Positions 51,600 to 63,906 of a DNA stretch of 64,000 nt are shown in pieces (within the stretch, counting starts at the first letter, position 1; each line of letters begins with the position of its first letter). The stretch is from positions 125,207,307 through 125,271,306 of the forward strand of contig CM054114.1 in NCBI GenBank assembly GCA_028673005.1, in the 5' to 3' direction. The translations under genes were made by a program, and so were the position numbers. Source of the stretch: Tanypteryx hageni. Taxonomy: Eukaryota > Arthropoda > Insecta > Odonata > Petaluridae. Below the pieces are notes generated by a model. The model searched no databases and was not told the DNA's origin. It saw only the letters and a list, made by a program, of their open reading frames with translations.

Positions 51600-51960
51600 G
51601 TTCTCTTTAAGAAGCGTTTGGGATTTCGCACATCAATCAGATGATGGGCGTAACCAGGCCGGGTCCCGTCCCGTCCGCCGTATCTCTTTTCCTCCACCTC
51701 TCCTCCCTTTTCAAGTCGCCACACCCTCGTTCCCCCTTCCTCTCTCCCGCTCCTTCCGTTCCCACCACCTATCCACCCACGCCCAACCCTCCCTTCAACC
51801 CCTCCTTATCCGTTTTCTATTTTATAAAGTCCGCAGACCAATCGATTGGCCCGCTATCGCCTCGTCCCACGCGCGCCCGTGCTAGGCCCGATAGCTTTCT
51901 TTGCCCGGTCTACATATCGATGTTATGGAGACGAAGGAGGCGTTTAAAAAGAATTGCAAG
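51600..51960 (+). promoter_or_regulatory. CpG-richer patch with inverted CCAAT pair
   Basis: CpG density rises sharply after the purine repeats. CCAATCGATTGG at 51838-51849 is a perfect palindrome holding two inverted CCAAT boxes, with TATAAA at 51823-51828. The open frame 51641-52063 has no recognised domain; its C-terminal third is very basic. It could be a promoter or 5' exon, but no transcript evidence is visible. Confidence 0.25.
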
Positions 51961-54069
51961 GAATGATAGGTATATTAAGAGTGGACACAAAAGGTTAACG
52001 CGAATGTCGAAAGATAAGTGCTTAAAGGATATTTACATTACTATTTCAAACGATAGTGAATGATATATAGTCGACTACGAGAGCGATAAAACGACCGAGT
52101 CAGTCCTGTCTTATCTAGAAAGTAGCTTAGTGATACCTATTCGGCCTGAATGTAGCGAGAATGGAAAAGTAATAGTTATGTCTATTTGGGTACCGCTTAC
52201 AAGTTATCACCCATATCTTTTAATTGGTCCAACTTTTGCTATAAAACTTATTACGGAGATAGTCATGATTTCGTTATATCCCAGGCCATATATGTATGAA
52301 TAGGAGTACAAATGTTCGAGACATCCAAGGCTGCTACCATTCAAATGCCAGAAAAATGTACTATAATATCATTTAAACTATTAAAATGTTCAACTATTGG
52401 AGCTGTTCGAATAATCTAGATTGAATATGGGAATGTTACACTTCACTTTAGTGGCTCTATCATATATTGAAATCTAACACGATAATTTATTATTGGATAT
52501 TTTCCTAGGTGATTTCTTTAAGTCATTATGCAACTTTCTTTAGGATTCGGCGATAACAATGAACGTCCTATATAAAAAACCAGCTGTCGTAAGTTTATAA
52601 GGAAATGGATTTAATAACTGATGATTTTGAGTGCTACAAATGAAACAGTTTTAAAATGCAAATAACTCAACATATGTTTTCTGAATATGAGATAAATCTA
52701 AAACCCACAAAATATGAATTAATTTACCAAAGTTTATGACGGAGTATTTAGAAATTCTGAAGTTACATTTCATCTGGCTTTTGAAATATCGGAACTAACA
52801 CGCTATGATTAGAGAAGCTTTTATGGGACATTCCAATTTTCTCTAAATTTAAATACCGCCATTTCTATGTGTTCATATTCCTTGATTTTAAAGGTTAAAA
52901 GTAATGAGCGACCGTGTGGACGTTTTACGGAGACAGCTTGGCTTCTAAAAAAAAAATTCATTTAAATCTTCTAACTGGACAATATCTAAGGTCCGTTCAA
53001 AGACCCTCCAAACCCTTCGAAGAGAAATCGGAAGCAAAAGATTAAACGTCCGAGTTATACATCACTTTTATTGCTGTACTCCATCCTGTGTTCTTCCACA
53101 TTTATTTGCTTATATCCTGCTGTGAACCTGAAATTTCAGCCTGTGGCTCGCAACTTAAGAAGATTGCTCATCTCCATTACATCAAAAGATTAGTTTAAAT
53201 GAGTAGGTTAAGTCCAATACTTTATCGTTTATGAATGAATAGATATATTATTCGGAGAATCTTAATTTCGTAATTGATTTATGTAAGATCGCCGAATATA
53301 AAATGCCCCATTATAAACAACCTTGACATGCAACTGGATAGACGTTTTTGGGTCTGGTTTTTCACGGTAGAAACGGTGTTTTTCAAGGTCGGTCCAGCAT
53401 CTGGTTTCATAACGTAAACGAAGCGATTTAAGTTACTCGATTGATTGCATAAAATAAATGGAGATAAATAACATTTTCCTCAACGTGATGATTGAATAAC
53501 AGGCATTTTTATTGTTAAATGAACTGCGATCATAGCGTTCCTTGAGCAGTAACGATTTTAAGCATATAATTTCACAGATCAGGCTTACAAATAAATTCAG
53601 ACATGCTTAAGCATTCTCGCCACACTTGTTAATTTACTGTACATAAACGTATGTTATCAAAAAATTATTTTTAACAGAAATTTATTTAAGATTAGACTCC
53701 GTCAAGAGAAGAACATCGCAAATGGCAAAGAGAATTCATAAAAATATTGTAAAAATAGGGGCCAGAGGCTTTGGCTTGATATTAGGTGACAGATTAGATT
53801 TTTTCAACACATAATATTAACATAATTTTATAATACTGGCGATTTATCACAGCAAGAGAGAAACCGGACTAACAAAGCAGCCATTCATATGCCTTTTATA
53901 TAAACACTCAGCATGATCGCAACTCACAACGCCTGCGGGGTTGCATAATATATAGGAACGAGATTTGGATGGCTCGAAGCGCCATTAAAGTTAATCGCTT
54001 GATCACAGTTTGTACACTTTTTGTACACAGGATACAAGACATTTTCATGAAATTGCTTAATCTCAAAGA
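51961..54069. other. Anonymous AT-rich sequence, no gene seen
   Basis: No domain, terminus or RNA gene recognised. Confidence 0.5.
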
Positions 54070-55473
54070 ATCTTAATAATAAAAGAAGCTGTCTGTCTGT
54101 GTATCTGTGTGTCTGTGTATGTGTGTCTGGGGCAGTCATAACTCTTCAGAAAATATACGTAGGAACTTCAAATTTTGACAGCTGCTTCAGGTTGATCCTG
54201 AAAATTGCAGTGCTAAATATAATTCAAATTGGACTACGGGGGCCCGAGGGTACCCATTGTTGGTCCAAATGTCGGTTTTTTTAAGATACCTCAGCAACCA
54301 ATTGACCGATTTTGACGAATTCTACATTAATATCACTGTACTAATGAGACACATTTTCAAGCCTAAAATTGATAAAATCGGTTTACGGAGTCAAGGATCG
54401 TAATGCTAGGATCGATCTAAATTTCAAGATTTTGACGGGTCCCCATGGAACGGTCGGTCCAAATTTCAGCAATGTCCGTCTGCCTGTATTGGCAGGTACA
54501 TAGAATCTTCACATAAATATATGACCAAAATGATATATTTGGACTGGATAGACCAAGCAGGGGTGCCACAATTGCAAAATAAATCTTTTCTGAAGTTATG
54601 CTTTTGGAAGGAATTGGCTGAACCGAATTCAACCAAATTTGGTACATAGAATTTTCACAGAAAGTCATGGTCAAAATGCTATACTTTGACCCGATTAACT
54701 ATATAGGGGTGCCACGATTGCAAAGTTAAACAAAGTTAAAATTATGCTTTTGGAAGGAATTGAGCTGCCCGAATTCAAACAAATTTGGTATATAGAATTT
54801 TCACATAAATTCATGGCCAAAATGACATATTTTGATCCGATAAACTAAGTTGCCAAGTTAACCTTTTCGGTAATTATGAATTTGGAAGGAATTGACTTAT
54901 CCGATTTCAACGAAATTTTGTATGAAGGAGTTGTACAAGATAAAAAAAACAAAAATAATATTGTTAGGATTGATATATAAGGCAGGGCTGCCAAAATAAA
55001 AGAAATAAAAATTTTCTTTTTATAAGTGTTTGTGTTGAACTGTCCACATCGATTTTAACCATATTATAATATTTATTATGCGCGCGCGCACACACACACA
55101 CACACGCACGCACGCACGCAGGCACGCACGCAGACACGCACGCACGCACGCACGTAAGCACGCACGCACGCAAGCACGCGCGCACGCACACATACACACA
55201 TATAACCATAATAGTATATTTGGACAGGATCGACTAAACAGGGGTGCCACAATTACAAATTAAACTATTTCAGTAACTATGGATTTAATGAATTGCCTCA
55301 ACGGATGTCAACTAAATTTTATATAAATATATGCTTTTTACAAAATACCATAATGATATCAAGATTTTTAAAGCGGAGCTTAAGAGCAGGGCTACCACAG
55401 TTAATAAATAATAAAAATCTTTTGCAACTTAACAGAAAACCCTTTCCCGAGCGAAGCCGGGCGTTTCAGCTAG
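54070..55473 (+). mobile_element. Family B Helitron copy 2, complete non-autonomous
   Basis: The 5' end TCTTAATAATAAAAGAAG at 54070 follows an A and leads into TCTG/TGTG repeats. The 3' end has CCCGAGCGAAGCCGGGC, a short hairpin, then CAGCTAG (CTAG 55470-55473) and T. At 1404 bp it contains CCAAATTTGGTA-type units repeated several times (about 54630, 54780) and an alternating CA/CG tract (55083-55200). No Rep/helicase is encoded. It shares its first 620 bp with the broken copy at 45.0 kb. Confidence 0.88.
55083..55200. repeat. (CA)n/(CG)n alternating tract
   Basis: CACACACACACGCACGCACG-type text inside the Helitron. Frames across it (repeating Arg-Thr-His or Cys-Val-Arg-Ala) are artefacts. 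Confidence 0.95.
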
Positions 55474-55739
55474 TATGTTATAAATACAGAGATCATTACG
55501 GAGTTATTTTTGTGGCATTAATCTACTTCCTTAGAAACGCGTAACTAAGCATATAAAGAGGAACAAAGTTATTAACTAGCATTTTTGTCCTTAAACATGT
55601 AGTTTGATGCTAGTTCGGTACACATGTTAAAACTTAACAAACTTTGGCATACGTTTTTACTAGCGATAGAAAGATAACACCCGTGATTCAATTGTGCTAG
55701 TTTGGAAAAATAACGATTTTATACTTCAACGTATTTAAC

Positions 55740-56110
55740 GAGGTGTCAATACAACGACGAACGCAGTGAGGCGTCACGTCGATCGCTGCCGGGATACGCA
55801 AAGATATTTTCGACGCGAACGCATTTACCAGAAGGTTATCCAAAGCGGAAAATCTTTAATCCGACCGCTGTGAGCGTCTCAGACGGCAACAACACGAAAG
55901 TCGTTGGGTAAGGCGCTTCCTTCACACGATAACGTTTTACCGTAGCGGGTCTCACCGTTGCTATGGGACCTCCTAAACTCAGGGGCCACCGAGCGAGCAT
56001 TTTTGCACGAGACGGAAAACGGTGGCGATCTGAGTCCACTTAATGTCTTCGCGCTAAGAGAACAGGTATTCGCGAAGTCCTGATTGTTTAGCGTCCAATC
56101 ACAAATTTCC
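55740..56110. other. CpG-rich patch, function unknown
   Basis: CpG is clearly enriched relative to the surroundings and the text looks single-copy in this window. Minus-strand frames 55836-56039 and 55879-56112 overlap and carry no known domain. A promoter or exon is possible. Confidence 0.25.
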
Positions 56111-56578
56111 ACTTCGCGGTGTCTAATTCTCGATAGGTTAAAGTATTTTGCGCTTCTGAAAATGGGTCTTGTTCTTTACCTTCGGAGAATTTGCTCAACA
56201 TCTTATGGCCATCTGTGAAAAAGTCTCCGCCTTCATTTTTTTCGCCACCTTGTGTTTGTTCACGTTTTTAACTTCGGAAGCGAGTTTGGCTGAGAGTTTT
56301 TTGTAATAGAGGAGATTTTGTACAGTATTGGTTTATTTTATAACTGGATATATGCGGTTTTGTTTTGCTCCTGCGGTCATGGGATGTATATTTGCCCCTA
56401 ATCAAGTGATCACCATGAAAACTAGACAGTTTTGCATAAATGACGTACAAATGATGCTGTGCTATAAAATATGTGTGAATGACATTTATGAAATTTTAAA
56501 CCTTTCAGAGAATATTTTATCTTGAAAATTTTAGTTATCTCAAACAATTAAACAATTACTCAACTTTGTTTTCGGCAT

Positions 56579-56600
56579 ATTTTTTGGGACACCCTGTACA
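56579..56600 (-). mobile_element. Possible Tc1/mariner-type terminal repeat
   Basis: The minus strand reads TACAGGGTGTCCCAAAAAA, TA followed by CAGGGTGTCCC, a common arthropod transposon end. No partner end was found. Confidence 0.25.
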
Positions 56601-56648
56601 TTAACACATACATAGATAGATACAACAGCGTACTGCGAAACACATTTT

Positions 56649-57401
56649 CTAGGGAGATTCCAGTTGAAATTTAACGGGAAAGTTTGTTATGAAATTTCGT
56701 GAATATATGCAACGCAAAGCTATTAACCAAATCAATGGCACCCCAATTACACGAAACTGGCAACAATACTAACCACTAAGAAAGCGCCAAATTCTCGCGT
56801 TTCAAACTGATCTGTTGATCGATTCGTGGCGCATTCAAAAATCGATTGCAGAAAAACAAACTTTCTTTCTTTTAGGAGTTCGTTGTTTCAAGTCTCGAAC
56901 TCCTGCGATGATTCTAAGTGATTTTAATATGCGAATGATTAATGTTCTACTTTCAAATGTATTCCTTCTCGCATATAACGCAACGAATGTTGTTTACATT
57001 AGTTGCAATGGAAATAATTTTCCTCTCCTTTCGTCTCTCTCTCGTATTAAAAGCATTAAAAGCACGCTTTCACTCATAGGGAATGAAATGACAATAGGAT
57101 TTCGAAGTTTAACATTGCAATTGGTTTGCAAGACAACATTCCGTTAAAATGGTAAGATTTCCCCAAAATATGCGAATATGTTTAATATGAGGAATTTTGA
57201 ACTGCAGGCGGAAAAAAGACGAGCAGAATAATAAATGTTAGAATTTTTTATTTGAAACGGTTTAAATCGATGATCGTAGGTATTGAGCATTCCTGCCAAA
57301 TTTCCAAAATGTATCTTGATCCTTTATCGAGTTATTTGCATTTTTATAGCGTGACAGAGGGAGCCACAAAAGGACAGATGAAGGCTCTTATAGATTTTAG
57401 A
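56649..57401 (-). mobile_element. Family A Helitron copy 4, reverse orientation
   Basis: On the minus strand the 5' end is TCTAAAATCTATAAGAGCC at 57401 after an A. It is followed by CTTTTGTGGCTCCCTCTGTC and CACGCTATAAAAATGCAAAT, exactly the start of the 28.3 kb copy. The 3' end is CCCGTTAAATTTCAAC, then AATCTCCCTAG ending at 56649. The middle carries the short GAGAGAGA tract typical of the family. Length 753 bp. No protein encoded. Confidence 0.85.
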
Positions 57402-57694
57402 TTGTTTTTAAACCTCTATCATAAATTTTCTACTCTCAATTTTAACTTTGAGGGAATTGCAATATAGGATACATTAATAGTAGTTGGTCTCTTGTTATCT
57501 CCACATCGTCAACATCGAGGAAAGATCGGTTACGCAAGTCAAAGTGCGCCTGAATATTGAATCAGCTAACAATTTGTCGCAAATAATGTATCACATGTCA
57601 TTGGGATTTATTAAAGACTTATGTATTTACGTTGCATCATTAATACATATCAGGTTTAAATGAAAAATGGTGCATTAAATATTTAAAATGCGAA

Positions 57695-57795
57695 ATCATT
57701 CTTATTCCCGGGTTCCGAGGATTCCCGGGATATCTGAAAATCTGATTCCCGTTTCCCGGGAAAAAAATATCGCCGGAAACCCAAAACTCTAGTAA
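57695..57795 (-). mobile_element. Possible hAT terminal region with CCCGGG repeats
   Basis: The minus strand has TAGAGTTTTGGGTTTCCGGC, then TTTCCCGGGAAACGGGAATC and ATCCCGGGAATCC, the CCCGGG-rich subterminal pattern of one arthropod hAT group. No second end seen. Confidence 0.35.
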
Positions 57796-60690
57796 GCATG
57801 ACAGATATGTTCCTAAAAAGGGTTTGTTGCGCAAAATCGTGCTAAACGAATGCAAAAATCCCATTAAAAACCATGTCAAAGATAGGAGGGGAAAAGAGAG
57901 CGCGCGCCATATATATTACGTATGTATTTTATACATTACTCTAATTATTATCAAAGTATTTAGATTGATGTCTTTATACATATCTTTACATACTATTTGC
58001 CCTACGGAAGGGCATTATATAATTTTTAGGCAACGTCACTACAATATAAAACACAAATTACTCTGTGATGTCATCTTCCGCCAAACATACGAACCGGGTG
58101 TAATACATTTTGTTCTTCGATGTTAAGTAAACGCTCCATTTTTATCAGTTTCACTTCGAGTATGCCTCCTCAGCACAGTTGATGTTAAAGAAGTAGCACC
58201 CTGAGCACAATTTTTAATTTTCCAGCACTTCTGCAAATAGATCTCACAGTTGATGGAGCTAAAGCTATAGCAGTGTGCCCTTGTCCACTTTCAGAACATT
58301 ATCATTATATCCAATTTAATTAATTAATTAAGAGAAATACTTAGCCTTAAATTTTTTACTTCCGACATTTCAAACTTATAAAGGTAAAACCTCTAGCAGA
58401 AATTCAATGTGTTACCACCACGAGCTTGGACTGAAAACTGGCTGTAGACCGCCGAATCACTATCTTGGGCATAAAAAGAAACATTACTTCTCCGGTGCAA
58501 TATTTTATACACATGAAATGAATATGAAAACAATTTAAAAGTAGTTCGTACATAATGAAACAAAGTTGTTTTTCATTGCTCGCGTTGAGACCTTTCGAAT
58601 GGTCAGAGAATGGCTCTTCGTTCTCCGGGTTTTGTAAGAGCGTACGTCCGAATCAAGCGAGCGTATCGAGAGGTAGAGTCAGAAAGTCTAATGAGCGTAA
58701 AACCGAAAAAGGTATATCGCGAGGTATACTTGTAATTTAACCCGTAAAATGAACGCTTCAGAAAATTCAGGTTATTTGATTACAAATATTGCTCAAATAG
58801 ATTGTAAATGACTACCTTTCGATGATCCATCATTTTTGTAATGATGTTGTGATTTAATATTGCCTGTTATAAAGTGAAATTATTATTTCATCAATTGAAA
58901 TTATTTTGCATAACCAATTTACATAAGAAAATATAGTATGAATGTGAATCTCATATATGGAAATGAATATGTGTAGGTATATATGTATATTTGTATGCCC
59001 CTTATACGTTTTTACACCGTTGAAGCTATCGAATTCAAAAGTTTCATGGACCATCTTATGGGCATAGGAAGAACTTGGTTTAGGTTTGCAGACTGTGGGG
59101 TCTCTTACATTCCATGGGGTCAACAAAATACTATTTCCATAAGAATGCATAGGAAATGGTTTGGAGAAAATCCACAATGCAATGCAGCCTTTTACTGATG
59201 TGGGTATAAATATACCTAAATATTAACTTACGAACACGGGAAATATCGTATTTTACGCACAAAAGACTGGAAATTTTAATTCTGTTCATGGTTTATCGTA
59301 TTAAATGCTAAATCGCTCGAAATGTTTCTTTGAGTGCAAAATTTATCGGTTTATATGAGCATTTTCCAGGCCGCAACATAACTAAATTTTTAAATTGTTG
59401 TTCTCTTCAAAGGGAGATTGACACGTAAAGATTAATGCAAGGAAAATCCACGCCATGGCAGCGCCGTAGAGGAAAAATAGCCAACGCCTAGGTAAATGGT
59501 ACAAATGGATTCATGTCTAAATATAGTCTATGAATACTTTTAAAATGAGTCAAATGATTTTAAGGAATATTATAACATTCTTATCATTTACCATTAACAT
59601 TGAAAGATTTATCGCAACATTAATCAATACCTCTACTTACATTTGTTTGGTAACCAACATTTTGTTTATTGTTTACGTTTTGGCTAATAGTATTGACATA
59701 ATTCACAATTTTATTGCTTTTTTAAAGGCTTCGGTGATTCTATCCATATGAATATTAAGCAAGACGTTAATGCGTAAATATTTTAATGGTAAAACTTTAC
59801 AACACAACAGATAAAATATTAAATGTTAATTTAAACATCGCTTGCGTAATTAAGGAATGGGGAACGAAATTCAGGGCTTATGGTGCACTCGGAGTAATTT
59901 CTATTTTAATAAAACTGCTCGATTTTGCCAAATATTCTTCGAAAAGCAGTCTGCCTTGATTGTATGATGGATTCGCCATTAAAGATACACCCACGAGCAC
60001 AAGCCTTACTAAAATTTTTCAATGGTTTTTTTAGGTGGTACTAGTTAAAATTCCGTGTGAACCTCTTCTCCGAATAACACATTTGAGAAATTTTAGGGCA
60101 CAGACAGCGCGGGGCCCCGAGAAATAAAAGTCATTTGCTACTTAAAAGAAAATTCTTTCTCGAGCGAAGCATTAAATTCATTTTAAATTTACCAACATTT
60201 TCCATTAAATCTCTATCAACGATCCATTGTTCAGGCCTTTGGAAATAATATCTATTCACTTACGTTAAAATGCTCACTCTTTTACCAAAGTAATTTCTAT
60301 TGTATAACTTTTTTATATTTTGGTAACATTTGGTAGTATTTAGAGATGATTGAAGTACACACAGATCGTTTTTTAATAAATTGAATCTTACTGAAAAAAG
60401 ATACTATTTATTGTTCACGACCTTTAGACGCAAGTATCATCATTACAAGGGTGCCGTGACGCAACAGAGTGAACTTAAAGAGCCTTAACTATAAACCCCT
60501 TCAATTTACCCGCCATGCTTAATCCCAAAAGAAAAAAATACACTTGTCCTTGCAGTTAACGCAGGCAATACGATTCTAACCGGATTGGACACGGCATCGA
60601 AATCCCGTGTATCCATCGGCACCTACGCCCATCTCCCTCCCCACTTGCCTCCCTGGTTTCAATTCTCGTGCGGCAAACGCCGACAGAGAA
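57796..60690. other. Anonymous sequence, no gene seen
   Basis: No domains or element ends recognised. Frames such as 58854-59177 (minus) and 57824-58126 (plus) lack motifs. Confidence 0.45.
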
Positions 60691-60695
60691 TCAAG

Positions 60696-60709
60696 GTTGC
60701 CTTGGCAAC
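60696..60709. promoter_or_regulatory. RFX-type X-box motif
   Basis: GTTGCCTTGGCAAC matches the RFX consensus of two inverted GTTGCC half-sites around a 2-bp spacer with no mismatch. It lies in a moderately GC-rich stretch (60560-61140). RFX factors control ciliary genes in animals. No adjacent gene is visible, so function is inferred from the motif only. Confidence 0.35.
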
Positions 60710-61282
60710 AGTCTCATCATCCCGCGTGGGCATTCACATAAGACAACGCTTTTAGCACTTTTATAATACCCCCCTCCCCCCCTTTACCTCCCTCAAGGCG
60801 TAGGAGTACTTGGGCGTATTCAGACTCTACCTCAACTGACACAATGGGTCTCTTCATTGGAATTGAACTGCACTCGACAGGGTGACTATGCATAACACAG
60901 GTTGATTTTCTGACTTTTTTCTTTTATTTTTTTCTTTTGGGTTACGATGAGAGGGAAAAAAGATCCCCCGATGGTGGTGCCACGGGTATCTCGGCGGTGC
61001 AATTCTGAACTTCGTCACAGCATCAGCGCCGACAAAGAACGCTCACGTTAAGATTTTCAGCACCCGCGAAATTGGTTTCCGTGGAAGTTTCATGCCTTCC
61101 AGGAGGGGAGATTTCATACGGCGGCGTCACGCCGACTTCTTATTACCCAATAAAGTGTGCAGTTGTTTGGCTATATTAGGTTATTTATTTCGAGGAGACC
61201 TCCCGGAATTTTTTATTTCCAACGCAGTGGAAGGGTAGGAATGCTGCTTTCGATGCAATTATTTGAGTACTTCATGCCGTTA

Positions 61283-61284
<2 letters not shown>

Positions 61285-61314
<30 letters not shown>

Positions 61315-61335
61315 GAGAGAGAGAGAGAAAGGGAG
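61285..61335. repeat. (GA)n with internal G run
   Basis: GA repeats interrupted by about ten consecutive G residues, then more GA. Confidence 0.95.
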
Positions 61336-61945
61336 AGAATGAGTTTTGTTTTCTTTCGGATGGAAACTGGAGCAATAAATAATAAATAAACTTGTCCTCG
61401 ATAATGTCCGCCATGAATAACCTGTTGCGCTGGTCACTTAAAAAATCAATGATTTTAAAAAGTTAATATATTTTAAACTTAATGTATAAGAGGTACATTT
61501 TAAGTGTCTTCAGATTTATTAACCGTATAAATAATCTGCCTTGATCCTCTCTTAGGGCTACTTGGGATTTAAGTTGTCAAACGAGGAAAATTAAAAGGTT
61601 TTGCTATCCTTAAATAATTTACGATATAAATGAAGGTTCTGGAAAAATTAATTTCAGACAATTGAATTTGATTTTCGATATTAATCAGTGATTATAAAAT
61701 AAATTTAACACAGGCGCTGACGAATTGGGATTTATTCGCAAACTAACTGTCCAAAATTATTTCATAAAGATGAGCTCATCTCATGGCTGAAATCTAAATA
61801 AAAACAATGTTTCTCCAAAATACAAAAAACTTGGGTAAACCAGATGAGCGCTTCGGCTACACAGCAGCCGTCATCAGTGGTGAATCATCCATAAAAGAGA
61901 ACGAAACAGTTTTTCATTCAACCCTGACCTTAATCTGGTTTTAAA

Positions 61946-62296
61946 ATGCACTTTTTGTTCCAGAAAATTACTATCACAGAGAAATCTTGTACGTTTTTTG
62001 TTGCTGTAGGAACCGTTCATCGATATGCTTCACCCATGTTACGAGAGGCGACAACGACTACGTCTTCCGCCATACTTGACGAGACGATGCCGGGGGATTC
62101 ACAGAGAGCCGCTCCAGCCCCAAACCCGGGTGCACCTGCCGCTCGAAGACTTTTAAAAACTTCTCAGATGCACCTGTGCACCTCGCGGGTGCCGCCCTAC
62201 TCCCAGCTGCAGCTGTCGTCTAGACTAATTATCGGGCTATCTCGGAGATGTAGGAGAAACTTTCATCACCCAAAGATATATACCCCTTCTCGTTAA
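61946..62296 (+). other. Open frame with coding-like composition, unrecognised
   Basis: A 116-codon frame. From about residue 30 it is GC-richer and encodes ETMPGDSQRAAPAP and similar Ala/Pro/Arg-rich text that differs from AT-driven noise. A possible acceptor (TTTTTTGTTGCTGTAG|GAACC) is at about 62010. No donor or partner exon is evident and no domain is recognised. It may be a terminal exon or chance. Confidence 0.2.
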
Positions 62297-62504
62297 AACG
62301 GTTGAAGAATATTGAAGAATAAAAGCAACCGTTGAACTACGAAGGTTCGAGCTATGACAGTTTTCTCTCTCGGTAAATTGTAGCAATCCGAGAGGCTCCT
62401 TGCAGATCCAAGTTGGATGGAGTAATTTATGCCCCTTCAAATAACTTTTATATGTAATTCATTTTGGCAATCTGCATATTTGTGCTCTTGTATTCAAATC
62501 CCAA

Positions 62505-62605
62505 AGAATGTCGAATAACTCGAAAAAGGCTGCACCTATTTTACCCATTCTTTCAGTTTTAAATAGATTGACACCTAAGGAGGCTTATGAGAAAATCGCC
62601 GTGTA
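62505..62605 (+). repeat. Dispersed repeat shared with 37.2 kb, copy 2
   Basis: TCGAATAACTCGAAAAA, then TATTTTACCCATTCTTTCAG, then GACACCTAAGGAGGCTTATGAG align with 37225-37325. Confidence 0.6.
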
Positions 62606-62837
62606 TTAACAAGAGAGGAGAGATGCACACATCATGCGTGCATAAATGCGAAGCAGATGCGTTCTATACGATTTGTGCATTCATGTCAAAAAAGATTAAT
62701 ATTAATGGCTTAGTATAATGCCCAAGAACTGAAAAATGACATGGCAGTAGTGATGCCAAGTAAATATAAAATTTTTGATTCACCAATTTATTTCCTAATC
62801 ATTTGTAATTAATAAAACAATCGACAATTATTTAAAA

Positions 62838-62880
62838 CTAGCTTATTTTACCCTGGCTTTGCTCGGGGAAGTTTAAGTTA
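62838..62880 (-). mobile_element. Helitron 3' terminus
   Basis: On the minus strand CCCCGAGCAAAGCCAGGG forms an imperfect hairpin. TAAAATAAG, CTAG (62838-62841) and T follow, the standard Helitron end. The body lies toward higher coordinates; the 5' end was not located. Confidence 0.6.
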
Positions 62881-63881
62881 AAGTTAAGTTAAGTTTAAGT
62901 TAGAATTAGAAATATTTAAATAGCAGGTCATATTAACCAGTCATAAAGAAAATGCTTTATGACCACGAATATTGTCAATAACCACTATAGCTATTTAATT
63001 TTAGCTCTACGGACAGTGATGATTTCCTCGTAGCTTTTATAGGAGGCCTTAACATATCGCAAATATACATTGCAACTTCTTTATTAAGCCTAAATATTGA
63101 ATGAAAATCTTCCTCGGGCTAATGGAATGCGTTTTGCCGGTCACGGAGAAATCACTTCCTCCTTAAATCCTCCTTTCCTCTGCAGCGGCTCCCACAAGTA
63201 AATGCAAACGTCTGTACGCGGTCATTTACACTAACCCGAATAAATATTTATTGTTAGGTATTTAACGCCACCTCATTGTTCATCGTTTACGCGTTCGATG
63301 ATAATTTATCATAGCAATAATGTCGTTATTAGCGATAATTTTCAAGACTCGTTCATATTGACGTACGAATAAAACTCGTCGGTTGACGTAATCCTAAAGA
63401 CAACAATTTATCGGTAATGAATAACGAAAATTTCAAGACTTGTCTCCCTGAATCTCGCAAAGATGTGAAATGGAGTGGTCCAACGAAAAGGTGCTTGGAT
63501 TAATAGGAGCGTACCATGCTTATACTATTTTATGGGTTGCATCTGGGGGAGACTACAAAAATAAGATAAAAAGAAGAGACGCGTGGGAGCTGTGCCTTTC
63601 GGACAAGAAGAAGGAAAGAAGGTACATAATTTAAAAGGGCAATTTCAAAGAGAAAGAGCCTAACTAGGGAAGAGGAAGAAGAGAATCCAATTGGTGTGCT
63701 TTCGAGCAAATAAAATATTTTCTGTCGTCTAACAACTCCCAAAAGACAACGGACACAATGAGCAATTCTTCGTGCGACATATTAATACATAAAAAACAAT
63801 TAAAAACTTAACCTATATATGAGTGCCTCCTCACAACTCGTAACACCAAATACATGCAGTTTCTAGAGTGGACAGGAAGCG
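62881..63881. other. Anonymous sequence, partly Helitron body
   Basis: GTTAAGTTAAGTTT-type short tandem text lies at 62873-62903. Beyond it nothing is recognised; the minus frame 63530-63742 lacks motifs. Confidence 0.4.
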
Positions 63882-63906
63882 TTACGTAACATATTGTTAC
63901 GTAACA
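63882..63906. promoter_or_regulatory. Doubled PAR-bZIP palindrome
   Basis: GTTACGTAAC occurs twice (63882-63891 and 63897-63906), start-to-start 15 bp. Each copy fits the RTTAYGTAAY consensus of PAR-bZIP/E4BP4-type factors (VRILLE and PDP1 in insects). Function is inferred from the motif alone. Confidence 0.35.

Noticed and set aside
54964..55263. Cys-Val-Arg-Ala and Arg-Thr-His repeat frames
   Set aside because: Translation of the CA/CG tract inside a Helitron.
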